From Desulfuromusa sp. (GTDB taxonomy: Bacteria; Desulfobacterota; Desulfuromonadia; Desulfuromonadales; Geopsychrobacteraceae), in the NCBI GenBank assembly GCA_021647765.1, contig JAKIUD010000107.1, positions 1 to 7,264 on the forward strand: DNA of 7,264 nt, written 5' to 3'. A model generated the notes under the pieces. The model was given only the letters and a program-made list of their open reading frames with translations. It made no database searches and was not told the DNA's origin. A program made the position numbers and the translations under genes. Shown here piece after piece: positions 1 through 5,492 of this stretch (within the stretch, counting starts at the first letter, position 1; each line of letters opens with the position of its first letter).

Positions 1-1
1 C

Positions 2-127
2 CGCTTCGCATATGTACACACGCCAAAACATGGGTTCTGGTTGAATTTAATCGAAACAGCTTTTTCTAAAATGGCCCGGACATTTTTACGACATATCCGA
101 GTCTCCTCCAAAGAGGAACTCAAGGAA
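2..127 (+). pseudogene. IS630-family transposase, C-terminal fragment
   Basis: The + strand frame beginning at base 2 reads RFAYVHTPKHGFWLNLIE, followed by a segment containing FSKMARTFLRHIRVSSKEEL. This is the typical end of the DDE catalytic domain of IS630-type transposases (family knowledge). The Glu in NLIE (bases 53-55) is expected to be the third acidic catalytic residue. The similarity stops at about base 127. The frame then runs antisense into the end of the helicase gene and meets a stop only near base 204. The usual last 20-30 residues of the family are therefore missing. The N-terminal part lies outside the window, so whether it is intact is unknown. The break falls 8 bases from the helicase stop codon. 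The minus-strand frame over the same bases is also open, but it is explained by this match. Confidence 0.78.
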
Positions 128-134
128 AGTGATC

Positions 135-1439
135 TTACCCGTTTTTTATCCTTGCATTCGAGCGATTACTCTGGCCACTACTTTTTGATCGCCCAGAAGA
201 ATTAGACCACTTCCCTCCACTTTTACTGCTATTACGATTATTTCTGGGTTTAGCATAATCATGATGACCCCGCCCTTTTTTAACTGGCTCTGCCACGATG
301 GCAGGATTGGGTTCGTAACCGGCAACAACTTGCGTTGTTATTTTTGTTTTAAGAAGCCGTTCAATATCGCGCAATAACTTATTTTCATCGATACAGACCA
401 GAGAAATTGCCTCCCCAACATGCCCGGCTCGCCCGGTTCGTCCAATCCGATGAACGTAGTCTTCTGAAATATTCGGAAGTTCATAATTAACCACGTAGGG
501 AAGTTGCTCGATATCAAGACCACGGGCAGCAATGTCAGTCGCCACCAGAACCCTTACGGCACCGCGCTTAAAATCAGCCAGTGCGCGAGTACGAGCCCCT
601 TGACTCTTATTGCCATGAATAGCCGTGGAACTGATACCATCCCGATCCAACTGCTGAGAAAGACGGTTAGCGCCATGCTTGGTGCGGGTAAAGACCAGAA
701 CTTGCTGCAGATTACGTGAACCAATCAGAAAAGAGAGCAACTCCCGCTTGCGCTTTTTATCAACATGATGAACCACCTGCTGCACCAATTCGGCCGCGGG
801 ATTTTGTTGAGCAACCTCAATGTAGGTTGGTGAATTGAGTAGACCACCTGCCAGCCGCTTAATCTCGTTGGAAAAAGTAGCTGAAAACAACAGATTCTGA
901 CGCCGCTTTGGTAGCAGCGCGAGAATTTTGCGGATATCGGGAAGAAATCCCATGTCCAGCATCCGATCAGCCTCATCCAGAACCAAAATTTCAACATGAG
1001 ACAAATCGAGAGTTTTCTGAGCAACATGATCCAGCAGTCGACCCGGTGTTGCGACCAGGATATCAACACCTCGACGCAAAGTTTGAATTTGCGGATTAAT
1101 TTTGACTCCACCAAAAATGACTGTTGAGCGTAAAGGGAGATGCTTACCATACAACTTGACACTTTCACCAATCTGAGCGGCAAGTTCACGCGTAGGGGTA
1201 AGTATCAGAGCCCGCACTGGATGGTGGCCACTGGTTATTTTTTTAGCACTCAAGCGCTGTAGTAGAGGCAAGGTGAAACCAGCAGTTTTACCGGTACCAG
1301 TTTGAGCACCAGCAAGAACATCCCGCCCTTCAAGAACAACCGGAATTGCTTTGGCTTGAATAAGGGTGGGTTGACTGTAGCCTTGTTCGGATACAGCTTG
1401 AAGCAGTTCGGTCATCAGACCGAGATTGTTAAACGACAT
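135..1439 (-). CDS. rhlE: DEAD-box ATP-dependent RNA helicase, RhlE group
   Basis: This is an ATP-driven RNA helicase that remodels RNA duplexes in the cytoplasm (ribosome assembly, RNA decay, cold growth in the family). Numbering from the chosen start (434 aa): Q motif with F3 and Q28; motif I AQTGTGKT 45-52; Ia PTRELA 82-87; Ib TPGR 131-134; II DEAD 155-158; III SAT 186-188; V RGLDI 306-310; VI HRIGRTGR 330-337. The last 45 or so residues are a low-complexity Ser/Asn/Lys/Gly/Arg tail, as in many RhlE proteins, probably for RNA binding. The frame stays open up to 1589, but the first 50 residues of that longer form match nothing in the family. The ATG at 1437-1439 gives the classic MSFNNLGL start, with CGGAG about 12 nt upstream. 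It lies downstream of map, behind a terminator. RhlE rather than another DEAD group is an inference from the N-terminus and tail. Confidence 0.93.
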   Translation of the reverse strand: MSFNNLGLMTELLQAVSEQGYSQPTLIQAKAIPVVLEGRDVLAGAQTGTGKTAGFTLPLLQRLSAKKITSGHHPVRALILTPTRELAAQIGESVKLYGKHLPLRSTVIFGGVKINPQIQTLRRGVDILVATPGRLLDHVAQKTLDLSHVEILVLDEADRMLDMGFLPDIRKILALLPKRRQNLLFSATFSNEIKRLAGGLLNSPTYIEVAQQNPAAELVQQVVHHVDKKRKRELLSFLIGSRNLQQVLVFTRTKHGANRLSQQLDRDGISSTAIHGNKSQGARTRALADFKRGAVRVLVATDIAARGLDIEQLPYVVNYELPNISEDYVHRIGRTGRAGHVGEAISLVCIDENKLLRDIERLLKTKITTQVVAGYEPNPAIVAEPVKKGRGHHDYAKPRNNRNSSKSGGKWSNSSGRSKSSGQSNRSNARIKNG

Positions 1440-1562
1440 AAAAAGATTAAACTCCGAGATTGGAACCGGCCCATCCGATGCAATAAACACAGGAACGGTC
1501 TGAGGCTGGAACTTATAACTAATTGTGACAGGGGAATATCGAAAAGAAATGACCGAGGCACT

Positions 1563-1587
1563 AAAAAGGTGCCGACCGATGGGCACC
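1563..1587 (-). terminator. Rho-independent terminator after map
   Basis: Read on the minus strand, GGTGCC (1587-1582), an 8-nt loop and GGCACC (1573-1568) are followed directly by five T (1567-1563). The stem is short but perfect and GC-rich, and has the expected T run. It lies about 85 bp after the map stop codon and before the helicase start, so it would end the map transcript and separate the two genes. It also argues against the upstream helicase start at 1589, which would place the terminator inside the coding region. Confidence 0.7.
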
Positions 1588-1672
1588 AAGACTTTAACAA
1601 CTTAGCAGCTTTTATCGATAATGTCTAGTATTGTTTCATGTGGATATTTTATACTTTTTCTGACTGAGACCT

Positions 1673-2428
1673 CTATACGACTGTAAGAATCTCAGCTTCA
1701 CCAGAAGTAACCAGTATTGTATGTTCAAATTGAACACTTAAACTTCCATCGGCGGTGGTAACAGTCCACCCATCGCTGGCAGAGGTCTCTACTTCTGCAC
1801 TCTTCCCCATATTGATCATCGGCTCAACGGTGAAGATCATCCCCTCCTGAAGGCGTATTTTGTTGTCTTGGCTAAAGTGGTGAAGGACATGGGGATCTTC
1901 ATGAAACTTTTTACCAATTCCATGCCCCCCGTAAGTTTGAACAATAGAATAACCAAATTTATTTATATATTTTTCAATCGCCTTACCAACTTCATATAAA
2001 TATTTTCCCGCCTTGACCGCAGCAATCCCTCTATACATAGCCTTTTCTGTTCGGTTGACCAATTTTTTAATATTCTCACCAACTGCACCAATCATAATCG
2101 TGCGCGAGGTATCACCATGATAGTCATCAAGAATGACCGTAATATCGATGTTGACAATATCGCCACTTTTAAGAATATCTTTTTCTGCTGGGATTCCGTG
2201 GCACACGACATTATTAATGGAGGTGCAGATGCTTTTTGGAAATCCGTGATAATTCAAGGGGGCAGAAATCGCACCATGCTTTTGGGTAAATTCTTCACAA
2301 AGGTCATTAAGGTAGAGGGTTGAGACCCCTTCTTTCACGAAAGGATCAATATAATTCAATAACTGAGCAGCTAACTTCCCAGCTTTTCGCATTTTTTCTA
2401 TTTCTGCTGGAGTCTTGATAATTATCAT
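1673..2428 (-). CDS. map: Methionine aminopeptidase, type I
   Basis: Cytoplasmic metallo-enzyme that removes the initiator Met from new proteins when the second residue is small. The protein is 251 aa, the usual length of bacterial type Ia enzymes, with no N-terminal extension. The five metal ligands are all present: D95 (in NIDIT), D106 (in HGDTSRT), H169 (in GGHGIG), E202 (in VEPM) and E235 (in QFEHT). The substrate-binding histidines are at H77 (CHGIP) and H176 (KKFHEDP). The ATG start is fixed by GGAGGG (bases 2434-2439), 5 nt upstream. A terminator follows about 85 bp after the stop. It sits alone rather than beside secY/adk/infA, its common partners elsewhere, so this may be a second map copy; that is an inference I cannot test here. 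Confidence 0.96.
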   Translation of the reverse strand: MIIIKTPAEIEKMRKAGKLAAQLLNYIDPFVKEGVSTLYLNDLCEEFTQKHGAISAPLNYHGFPKSICTSINNVVCHGIPAEKDILKSGDIVNIDITVILDDYHGDTSRTIMIGAVGENIKKLVNRTEKAMYRGIAAVKAGKYLYEVGKAIEKYINKFGYSIVQTYGGHGIGKKFHEDPHVLHHFSQDNKIRLQEGMIFTVEPMINMGKSAEVETSASDGWTVTTADGSLSVQFEHTILVTSGEAEILTVV

Positions 2429-2433
2429 TAATT

Positions 2434-2439
2434 CCCTCC
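2434..2439 (-). promoter_or_regulatory. Ribosome binding site of map
   Basis: GGAGGG on the minus strand, 5 nt before the ATG of map. It is a near-perfect Shine-Dalgarno sequence and fixes the start. Confidence 0.8.
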
Positions 2440-2455
2440 GACACCCCTGTTACAA

Positions 2456-2484
2456 ATCATAGAAAGTTTGACTATTGGAATCAG
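2456..2484 (-). promoter_or_regulatory. Candidate sigma70 promoter of map
   Basis: On the minus strand TATGAT (2461-2456, 5/6 to the -10 consensus) is preceded at 17 bp by CTGATT (2484-2479, 3/6 to the -35 consensus). This would place the RNA start at about 2449, giving a 20-nt leader that includes the RBS. The -35 is weak, so this is a suggestion only. Confidence 0.35.
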
Positions 2485-2489
2485 ATTTT

Positions 2490-2582
2490 ATGCAGATCAC
2501 AGTCAACCGACGCGGAGTCGTTACCCTGAAGGGGGATGAAGAATATTCTCTAAAATTTCAAACACCAGCCCCGGAGCTCTAA
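2490..2582 (+). pseudogene. 30-codon ORF, possibly the broken start of a small protein (AbrB/MazE-like)
   Basis: ATG at 2490, stop TAA at 2580-2582. The product begins MQITVNRRGVVTL, then turns into KGDEEYSLKF and ends in TPAPEL. The first 13 residues resemble the opening beta strands of AbrB/MazE (SpoVT-type) DNA-binding antitoxins, which commonly read ITV-x-x-RG-x-VTLP. The expected continuation (PAxLRxxLG) is absent, as if bases had been deleted. A thiol peroxidase start (GVVTLKG) is an alternative. There is no good RBS. It is divergent from map and lies between the map promoter region and the left end of repeat copy 1. I treat it as a remnant; the family call is an inference from a very short match. 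Confidence 0.25.
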
Positions 2583-2629
2583 CGCTGTCTTCCCCAAGAG
2601 CGCTAGTCCAGAGAGATTCCCAGCAAATC

Positions 2630-2641
2630 CGAGTCTGTCCC
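2630..2641 (+). repeat. Left direct repeat flanking repeat copy 1
   Basis: CGAGTCTGTCCC, directly before the GAATG end of copy 1. It is repeated exactly at 2813-2824 after the right end. It may be a target-site duplication or a terminal unit of the element itself, since it resembles the internal GGGACTGTCCC. Confidence 0.6.
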
Positions 2642-2812
2642 GAATGGCGCTAGTTTAAGCAGTATCGCAGTAAACTTGGGACTGTCCCCAGACCCATCGG
2701 GGGCTGTCCCGAAGTTTACGAACCACGAAGAACTGTGGCGGTTTGCGCCGCAAAAGCCTGGGACAGCCCCCATACGGGGACAGTCCCGTTTTTGCTGGAA
2801 ATTTGCACCACT
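2642..2812. repeat. Structured palindromic repeat (MITE/REP-like), copy 1
   Basis: About 171 bp; bases 2639-2804 match 4292-4457 without gaps, with 9 differences in 166. It contains several inverted repeats. GTAAACTT (2670-2677) pairs with AAGTTTAC (2712-2719), and the stem continues with GGGAC/GTCCC. GGGACAGCCCC pairs within 2760-2787 with GGGGACAGTCCC through GGGAC/GTCCC and CCCC/GGGG. CCAC/GTGG and TTTGC/GCAAA form small central hairpins. Long-range pairing is also possible: 2678-2689 with 2776-2787, and 2699-2710 with 2760-2771, both perfect 12-mers. The ends GAATGGCGC (left) and GCACCACTC (right, reaching 2813) are inverted with two transitions. Identical 12-mers CGAGTCTGTCCC flank it (2630-2641, 2813-2824). 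Open frames of 60-110 codons across it on both strands look like by-products of the repeat. Confidence 0.85.
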
Positions 2813-2824
2813 CGAGTCTGTCCC
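2813..2824 (+). repeat. Right direct repeat flanking repeat copy 1
   Basis: CGAGTCTGTCCC, an exact second copy of 2630-2641, sitting at the right edge of repeat copy 1. The first base may belong to the element end (GCACCACTC), which would leave an 11-bp duplication, the same length as at copy 2. Confidence 0.6.
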
Positions 2825-2961
2825 TGGCTTTTGCAGGTCTTTATCAATGGCATACTGATCTACAAACCCTAAAGTCACTGGGTTGCGCCCCCGCTCGACG
2901 CCTTCATTTTTTGTACGTCCAGAGAAACGAAGCAAAGAAATACGCCCGTAAAATTATGCTT

Positions 2962-2975
2962 GCCTAATCAGCGGA
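2962..2975 (+). repeat. GCCTAATCRGCGGA box, copy downstream of cbiM
   Basis: GCCTAATCAGCGGA. The same 14-mer with one change occurs at 3972-3985. This copy overlaps the left arm of the 12-bp hairpin. Confidence 0.45.
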
Positions 2976-2996
2976 CGGCGGTTAGCCGTCCGCTGA
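2968..2996. terminator. Strong hairpin after cbiM, likely terminator
   Basis: TCAGCGGACGGC (2968-2979) and GCCGTCCGCTGA (2985-2996) form a perfect 12-bp GC-rich stem with a 5-nt loop. It lies 16 bp past the cbiM stop codon, the right place for its terminator. The T-rich tail (ATTTTGTTT) is on the + strand side, however, while the minus strand continues only with TTAGG. It would therefore work best for + strand RNA, or in both directions. Confidence 0.55.
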
Positions 2997-3012
2997 GATT
3001 TTGTTTAGTGAT

Positions 3013-3918
3013 TTATTGTTTTGTTGCGGGGAGTTGCATAATTCGCAAAATAATCCACGCTACGCCAAATGAGAGAATAACGCCTATTAAGCCGGCAACT
3101 CCCGTAGAAAGCATCTCGTTACTGAACGATGGAAACGCATAATTGGATAATGGACTAACAAAGGCAGGTGCCGATTGATGTAGAAAATTGTACTTTTCAG
3201 CGATCCATTCCAGACCGTCCGGAAATCCGGACGCGAACGGGCTGAGGAGCAGTGCCACCATAACTGCGGCAGTAAGCGGCACGGCAACCTGTCCTCTGGT
3301 TTTTGTGGTGACACTATGTGAGGAAAGCAGAAAGCAACACGCAACGGTGATGAGAGCTTCTCCAACACCGATTAAAGCATGAACTCCTACCATCGCTGGG
3401 ACGACCGAAAAGAACTCGATCTGTCCATCAATGGCAAGTTCTACACTTACGGCAAACGAAGCCATGATGACAGACAGCCAAGCGGCAACCCCCGTAGCGG
3501 CGTATTTCCCCTGTGTACTCTTCCAGCAAACAACAAGTTTTGAACGTAGCATTCCGCCCGCGCCCGCTCCGAGAATTGCCATGCTAAGAATATTTGCCCC
3601 AAGAACCGTGATTCCCCCATCTGAAAAAACCAAGCTTTGAATGGTGACCACAAGTGCGATAGCCAAGACTCCAAAGGGCGTACCCAGCAAGCTTGCCGCC
3701 AACACGCCGCCGAGTAAATGCCCGGATGTGCCATTCATTATCGGAAAGTTCATCATCTGCCCGGCAAAGATCAGGGCGGTAATTGCGCCAAAGTTGGCAG
3801 CTGTCGGCTTATCTTTAGCTTTAAGACTGTAGTAAGCTGCTGTAGTGATACCCACTACACTGACAGCTGCGGTTACGGGACAAATACTGCCTTGTAGCAT
3901 GGAATTTGGGATGTGCAC
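3013..3918 (-). CDS. cbiM: Cobalt/nickel ECF transporter substrate-binding permease, CbiM fused to a PDGLE (CbiN-like) domain
   Basis: Membrane component that captures Co2+ or Ni2+ for an energy-coupling-factor ABC transporter, in the inner membrane. The 301-aa protein starts MHIP. In this family the free N-terminus, His2 and a later His bind the metal, and H67 is present in NGTSGHLLGG. Other CbiM signatures are MNFP (56-59), FSDGG (98-102) and LGANI (106-110), among several hydrophobic helices. The C-terminal part has PDGLE (233-237) and a last membrane helix at about 272-293, as in NikMN/CbiMN fusions. The start is GTG (3916-3918); it is needed for MH and has AAGGA (3926-3930) 7 nt upstream. 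The ATG at codon 7 would lose the metal ligands. No cbiQ or cbiO gene lies within the window, and no cobalamin riboswitch is evident in the 118 bp upstream. Cobalt versus nickel cannot be told from the sequence. Confidence 0.88.
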   Translation of the reverse strand: MHIPNSMLQGSICPVTAAVSVVGITTAAYYSLKAKDKPTAANFGAITALIFAGQMMNFPIMNGTSGHLLGGVLAASLLGTPFGVLAIALVVTIQSLVFSDGGITVLGANILSMAILGAGAGGMLRSKLVVCWKSTQGKYAATGVAAWLSVIMASFAVSVELAIDGQIEFFSVVPAMVGVHALIGVGEALITVACCFLLSSHSVTTKTRGQVAVPLTAAVMVALLLSPFASGFPDGLEWIAEKYNFLHQSAPAFVSPLSNYAFPSFSNEMLSTGVAGLIGVILSFGVAWIILRIMQLPATKQ

Positions 3919-3971
3919 TGTGCTTTCCTTTCATTAAGTTGTTGTGAAGTTTCAGGGTAACATTTTCGATC

Positions 3972-3985
3972 GCCTAATCGGCGGA
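3972..3985 (+). repeat. GCCTAATCRGCGGA box, copy upstream of cbiM
   Basis: GCCTAATCGGCGGA, 13/14 identical to 2962-2975 and in the same orientation. It is followed by GCGGAGCGG and then a T-rich run (TTTATTTTTTC), so both boxes precede a G+C-rich then T-rich stretch on the + strand. CGCC and GGCG within it can form a 4-bp stem. Confidence 0.45.
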
Positions 3986-4036
3986 GCGGAGCGGCTTTAT
4001 TTTTTCTGAGCGCATGCATTTGTTGGTCTTTTTTTC

Positions 4037-4264
4037 TCACTGTTGAATTCTAAACACAATAGCTGGACTAAAAAAGAGAAACACCATACCTAAGCCAAGC
4101 AGATTCCCTTTTATGGGGTTAAAATCGTCCACTATTCTGTTCCACTTCAACTTAAATATATACTTACCAAAATTTATATCCATGCACAACATAATAGAAA
4201 ACCAAATAAGCCCCACCATAAAACAGTCTGGATAACCCTTTGACGCAATCCATGGCAACAGAAA
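4037..4264 (-). pseudogene. C-terminal fragment of a small membrane protein
   Basis: The open frame (about 75 codons) begins right after an in-frame TGA (4265-4267) and ends at TGA 4037-4039. The first possible start is TTG at 4256-4258, which has no RBS. The product reads FLLPWIASKGYPDCF and later FNPIKGNLLGLGMVF, with two hydrophobic helices (about residues 12-27 and 52-69 from the TTG). From memory this resembles the C-terminal half of a conserved, uncharacterised bacterial membrane protein of about 120-130 aa, in which PW, then a GLxW helix, then FG...W..L..DYNxxxG, then a last helix are conserved. The N-terminal half is missing and repeat copy 2 begins 20-30 bp upstream. I read it as a disrupted gene. 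A genuine 73-aa two-helix protein from the TTG is possible but less likely. Confidence 0.5.
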
Positions 4265-4283
4265 TCAGCAGATGGTAAATATA

Positions 4284-4294
4284 AGGACTACCCC
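4284..4294 (+). repeat. Left direct repeat flanking repeat copy 2
   Basis: AGGACTACCCC, directly before the GAATG end of copy 2. It matches AGGACTACACC at 4478-4488 in 10 of 11 bases. Confidence 0.55.
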
Positions 4295-4477
4295 GAATGA
4301 CGCTAGTTTAAGCAATATTGCAGTAAACTTGGGACTGTCCCCAGAGCCATCGGGGGCTGTCCCGAAGTTTACGAACCACGAAGAACTGTGGCGGTTTGCG
4401 CCGCAAAAGCCTGGGACAGTCCCCATGCGGGAACAGTCTTGTTTTTGCTGGAAATTTCCTTAAACTTATTGCCATTC
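4295..4477. repeat. Structured palindromic repeat (MITE/REP-like), copy 2
   Basis: 183 bp in the same orientation as copy 1. The shared core (4292-4457) is 157/166 identical with no gaps. This copy keeps a longer right end. GAATGACGCTAGTTTAAG at the left and CTTAAACTTATTGCCATTC at the right are imperfect inverted repeats, sharing GAATG/CATTC and AGTTTAAG/CTTAAACT. The internal hairpins of copy 1 are present, but the right-hand outer arm is eroded: GGGAACAGTCTT replaces GGGGACAGTCCC. The changes are mostly C/T or G/A transitions, and several weaken pairing, suggesting an older, decaying copy. It is flanked by near-identical 11-mers (4284-4294, 4478-4488). Confidence 0.85.
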
Positions 4478-4488
4478 AGGACTACACC
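4478..4488 (+). repeat. Right direct repeat flanking repeat copy 2
   Basis: AGGACTACACC, 10/11 identical to 4284-4294 and placed exactly at the CATTC end of copy 2. The unit differs from the one around copy 1 but has the same length, as expected for a target-site duplication. Confidence 0.55.
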
Positions 4489-4806
4489 TGAAAAAAGCTA
4501 ATATTTTTAACACGCTTCTTTCCCACCTTACAGTATAAAACTCTGACTCTTATCGGGTCAGGAATTCTGTTTTTTGAGAATTGGGATAAAATCCAATCCA
4601 CTGTCAGCCAGTCGAGGATTTTCCTTCCTGATGCTGTTGCACAATAACTGCTCCACTTCCATCCTGCTATGAAGAACCATTTGGGACGGCATTATTCAAC
4701 CGCAGCCTTTGTAATTGTGATAGTTTATGTTATTTCAAGACCTGACCCTAATTTTCGGCTAATTTTCCTTGCTAATTTTCCTTTTATTTTGTTCTTTCTA
4801 ATAGTT
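4489..4806. other. Intergenic stretch with small remnants
   Basis: No convincing intact gene. On the minus strand a GTG (4511-4513), preceded at 9 nt by AAGGTGG (4523-4529), opens 12 codons (LKILAFFRCSP after the start) that run into the right direct repeat of copy 2. It may be the start of the membrane protein split by that repeat. A 44-codon minus-strand ORF (about 4558-4692) has no RBS and no recognisable product. GGGTCAGG (4555-4562) and CCTGACCC (4741-4748) form an 8-bp inverted pair. CTAATTTTC occurs three times at 4748, 4759 and 4772. I see no terminator hairpin for vapC. Confidence 0.45.
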
Positions 4807-5214
4807 TTAGTGTGTTTCAAGGAATCGGCTCATAGATATTGCTGTTTCTGGAAAGTTGTGGAGTAGTTTTTTGTCTTGAGTGACAAGAAGAACTCCAAGA
4901 TCTTTTGCCAGGTTAACAAACTCACAATCGTAGGCAGAGCAACCACTTGAGTGAGCTAAACTTAATACCTGCATTGAATTAATTTCGTATGCATTTTCTT
5001 TTAATAATTCTTCTGCGCATGCAAAAATTTCAATTGCCTCAGGTAATCTAATTATTTTTTTCTTCATATAAAATGTCAGTACATTTCGGAATTCACTTTT
5101 CCATAGTAATGGCGCAGACCACATATGATCTTTTTTAAATGTTTGTTCTGCAATTTGTGAATAGTCTGAATTGAGGTAAAAATAACTTATAATATTGGTG
5201 TCTACAACGATCAT
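4807..5214 (-). CDS. vapC: PIN-domain ribonuclease toxin, VapC family
   Basis: Mg2+-dependent endoribonuclease toxin of a type II toxin-antitoxin pair. VapC enzymes usually cut tRNA or rRNA; the target here cannot be read from sequence. At 135 aa it has normal length, and the four acidic active-site residues are in place: D5 (VVDTN), E41 (WKSEFRNVL), D96 (SAYDCEFV) and D114 (VTQDKKL). The ATG (5212-5214) overlaps the antitoxin stop by 4 bp (ATGA), the usual arrangement for translational coupling. The gene is A+T-richer than the flanking IS91 element. All catalytic residues are kept, so the toxin is probably active. Confidence 0.93.
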   Translation of the reverse strand: MIVVDTNIISYFYLNSDYSQIAEQTFKKDHMWSAPLLWKSEFRNVLTFYMKKKIIRLPEAIEIFACAEELLKENAYEINSMQVLSLAHSSGCSAYDCEFVNLAKDLGVLLVTQDKKLLHNFPETAISMSRFLETH

Positions 5215-5453
5215 GGGCGTCCTTCTTCTTTAGCTGCTTGCAGGGTATCATTAGTTAGAAGGAATTTTGCTGTTTTTTCTCTGGAGCGTTTAGCTAAGGC
5301 AAGATGTTGCTCTGGGAGAAAAGGTTTACTTAATGTTGCCTTCTCGATTAGGCAGATAATCTCACTGTTAATACTTCGATGATTAGTTGTGGCCACCTGC
5401 TTGAGTATTTTGTAAGCGTGATCTGGAATATTTTTGACAGTTATACTTGGCAT
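5211..5453 (-). CDS. vapB: VapB/FitA-type ribbon-helix-helix antitoxin
   Basis: 80-aa antitoxin expected to bind and block the PIN toxin encoded directly downstream and to repress its own promoter. The N-terminal part is an Arc-like ribbon-helix-helix domain: the strand SITVKNIP (3-10), a helix at about 11-22, a turn at NHRSIN and a second helix at about 28-38 (SEIICLIEKA). This is the FitA-like arrangement. The C-terminal half (about 45-80) is charged and would wrap the toxin. The ATG (5451-5453) has GGAGGTG (5459-5465) 5 nt upstream. The stop overlaps the toxin start. It is first in a two-gene operon with its own promoter. Confidence 0.92.
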   Translation of the reverse strand: MPSITVKNIPDHAYKILKQVATTNHRSINSEIICLIEKATLSKPFLPEQHLALAKRSREKTAKFLLTNDTLQAAKEEGRP

Positions 5454-5458
5454 AATAA

Positions 5459-5465
5459 CACCTCC
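5459..5465 (-). promoter_or_regulatory. Ribosome binding site of vapB
   Basis: GGAGGTG on the minus strand, 5 nt before the ATG. It is far stronger than anything before vapC, which fits the need for more antitoxin than toxin. Confidence 0.75.
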
Positions 5466-5492
5466 AAAAAAGTTTAGTTCCCCAGTGGTTTC

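Noticed and set aside
99..121. Hairpin just past the helicase stop as its terminator
   Set aside because: The stem has a bulge, no T run follows on the minus strand, and the bases are coding in the IS630 fragment.
1..123. Minus-strand open frame running off the window start (contains CRKNVRAILEKAV)
   Set aside because: It is antisense to the clear IS630 transposase match on the + strand and has no start codon with an RBS.
1440..1589. 50-residue N-terminal extension of the helicase from an upstream start at 1589
   Set aside because: It matches nothing in the family, would run over the map terminator, and the MSFNNLGL start at 1439 has its own RBS.
2603..2967. Overlapping ORFs of 60-110 codons on both strands
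   Set aside because: They mostly follow repeat copy 1 and its palindromes; similar peptides appear again at 4272-4463 only because the repeat does. No RBS or family.
3919..4036. Cobalamin riboswitch or NikR operator upstream of cbiM
   Set aside because: I found no B12-box-like sequence and no GTATGA-N16-TCATAC palindrome; the stretch is short and mostly low in structure.
2639..4457. CRISPR array or integron attC interpretation of the repeats
   Set aside because: There are only two long copies 1.6 kb apart, no short regularly spaced repeats, and no cas or intI gene in the window.
4669..4866. 65-codon + strand ORF with hydrophobic stretches
   Set aside because: It overlaps the end of vapC antisense, has no RBS, and consists partly of the CTAATTTTC repeats.
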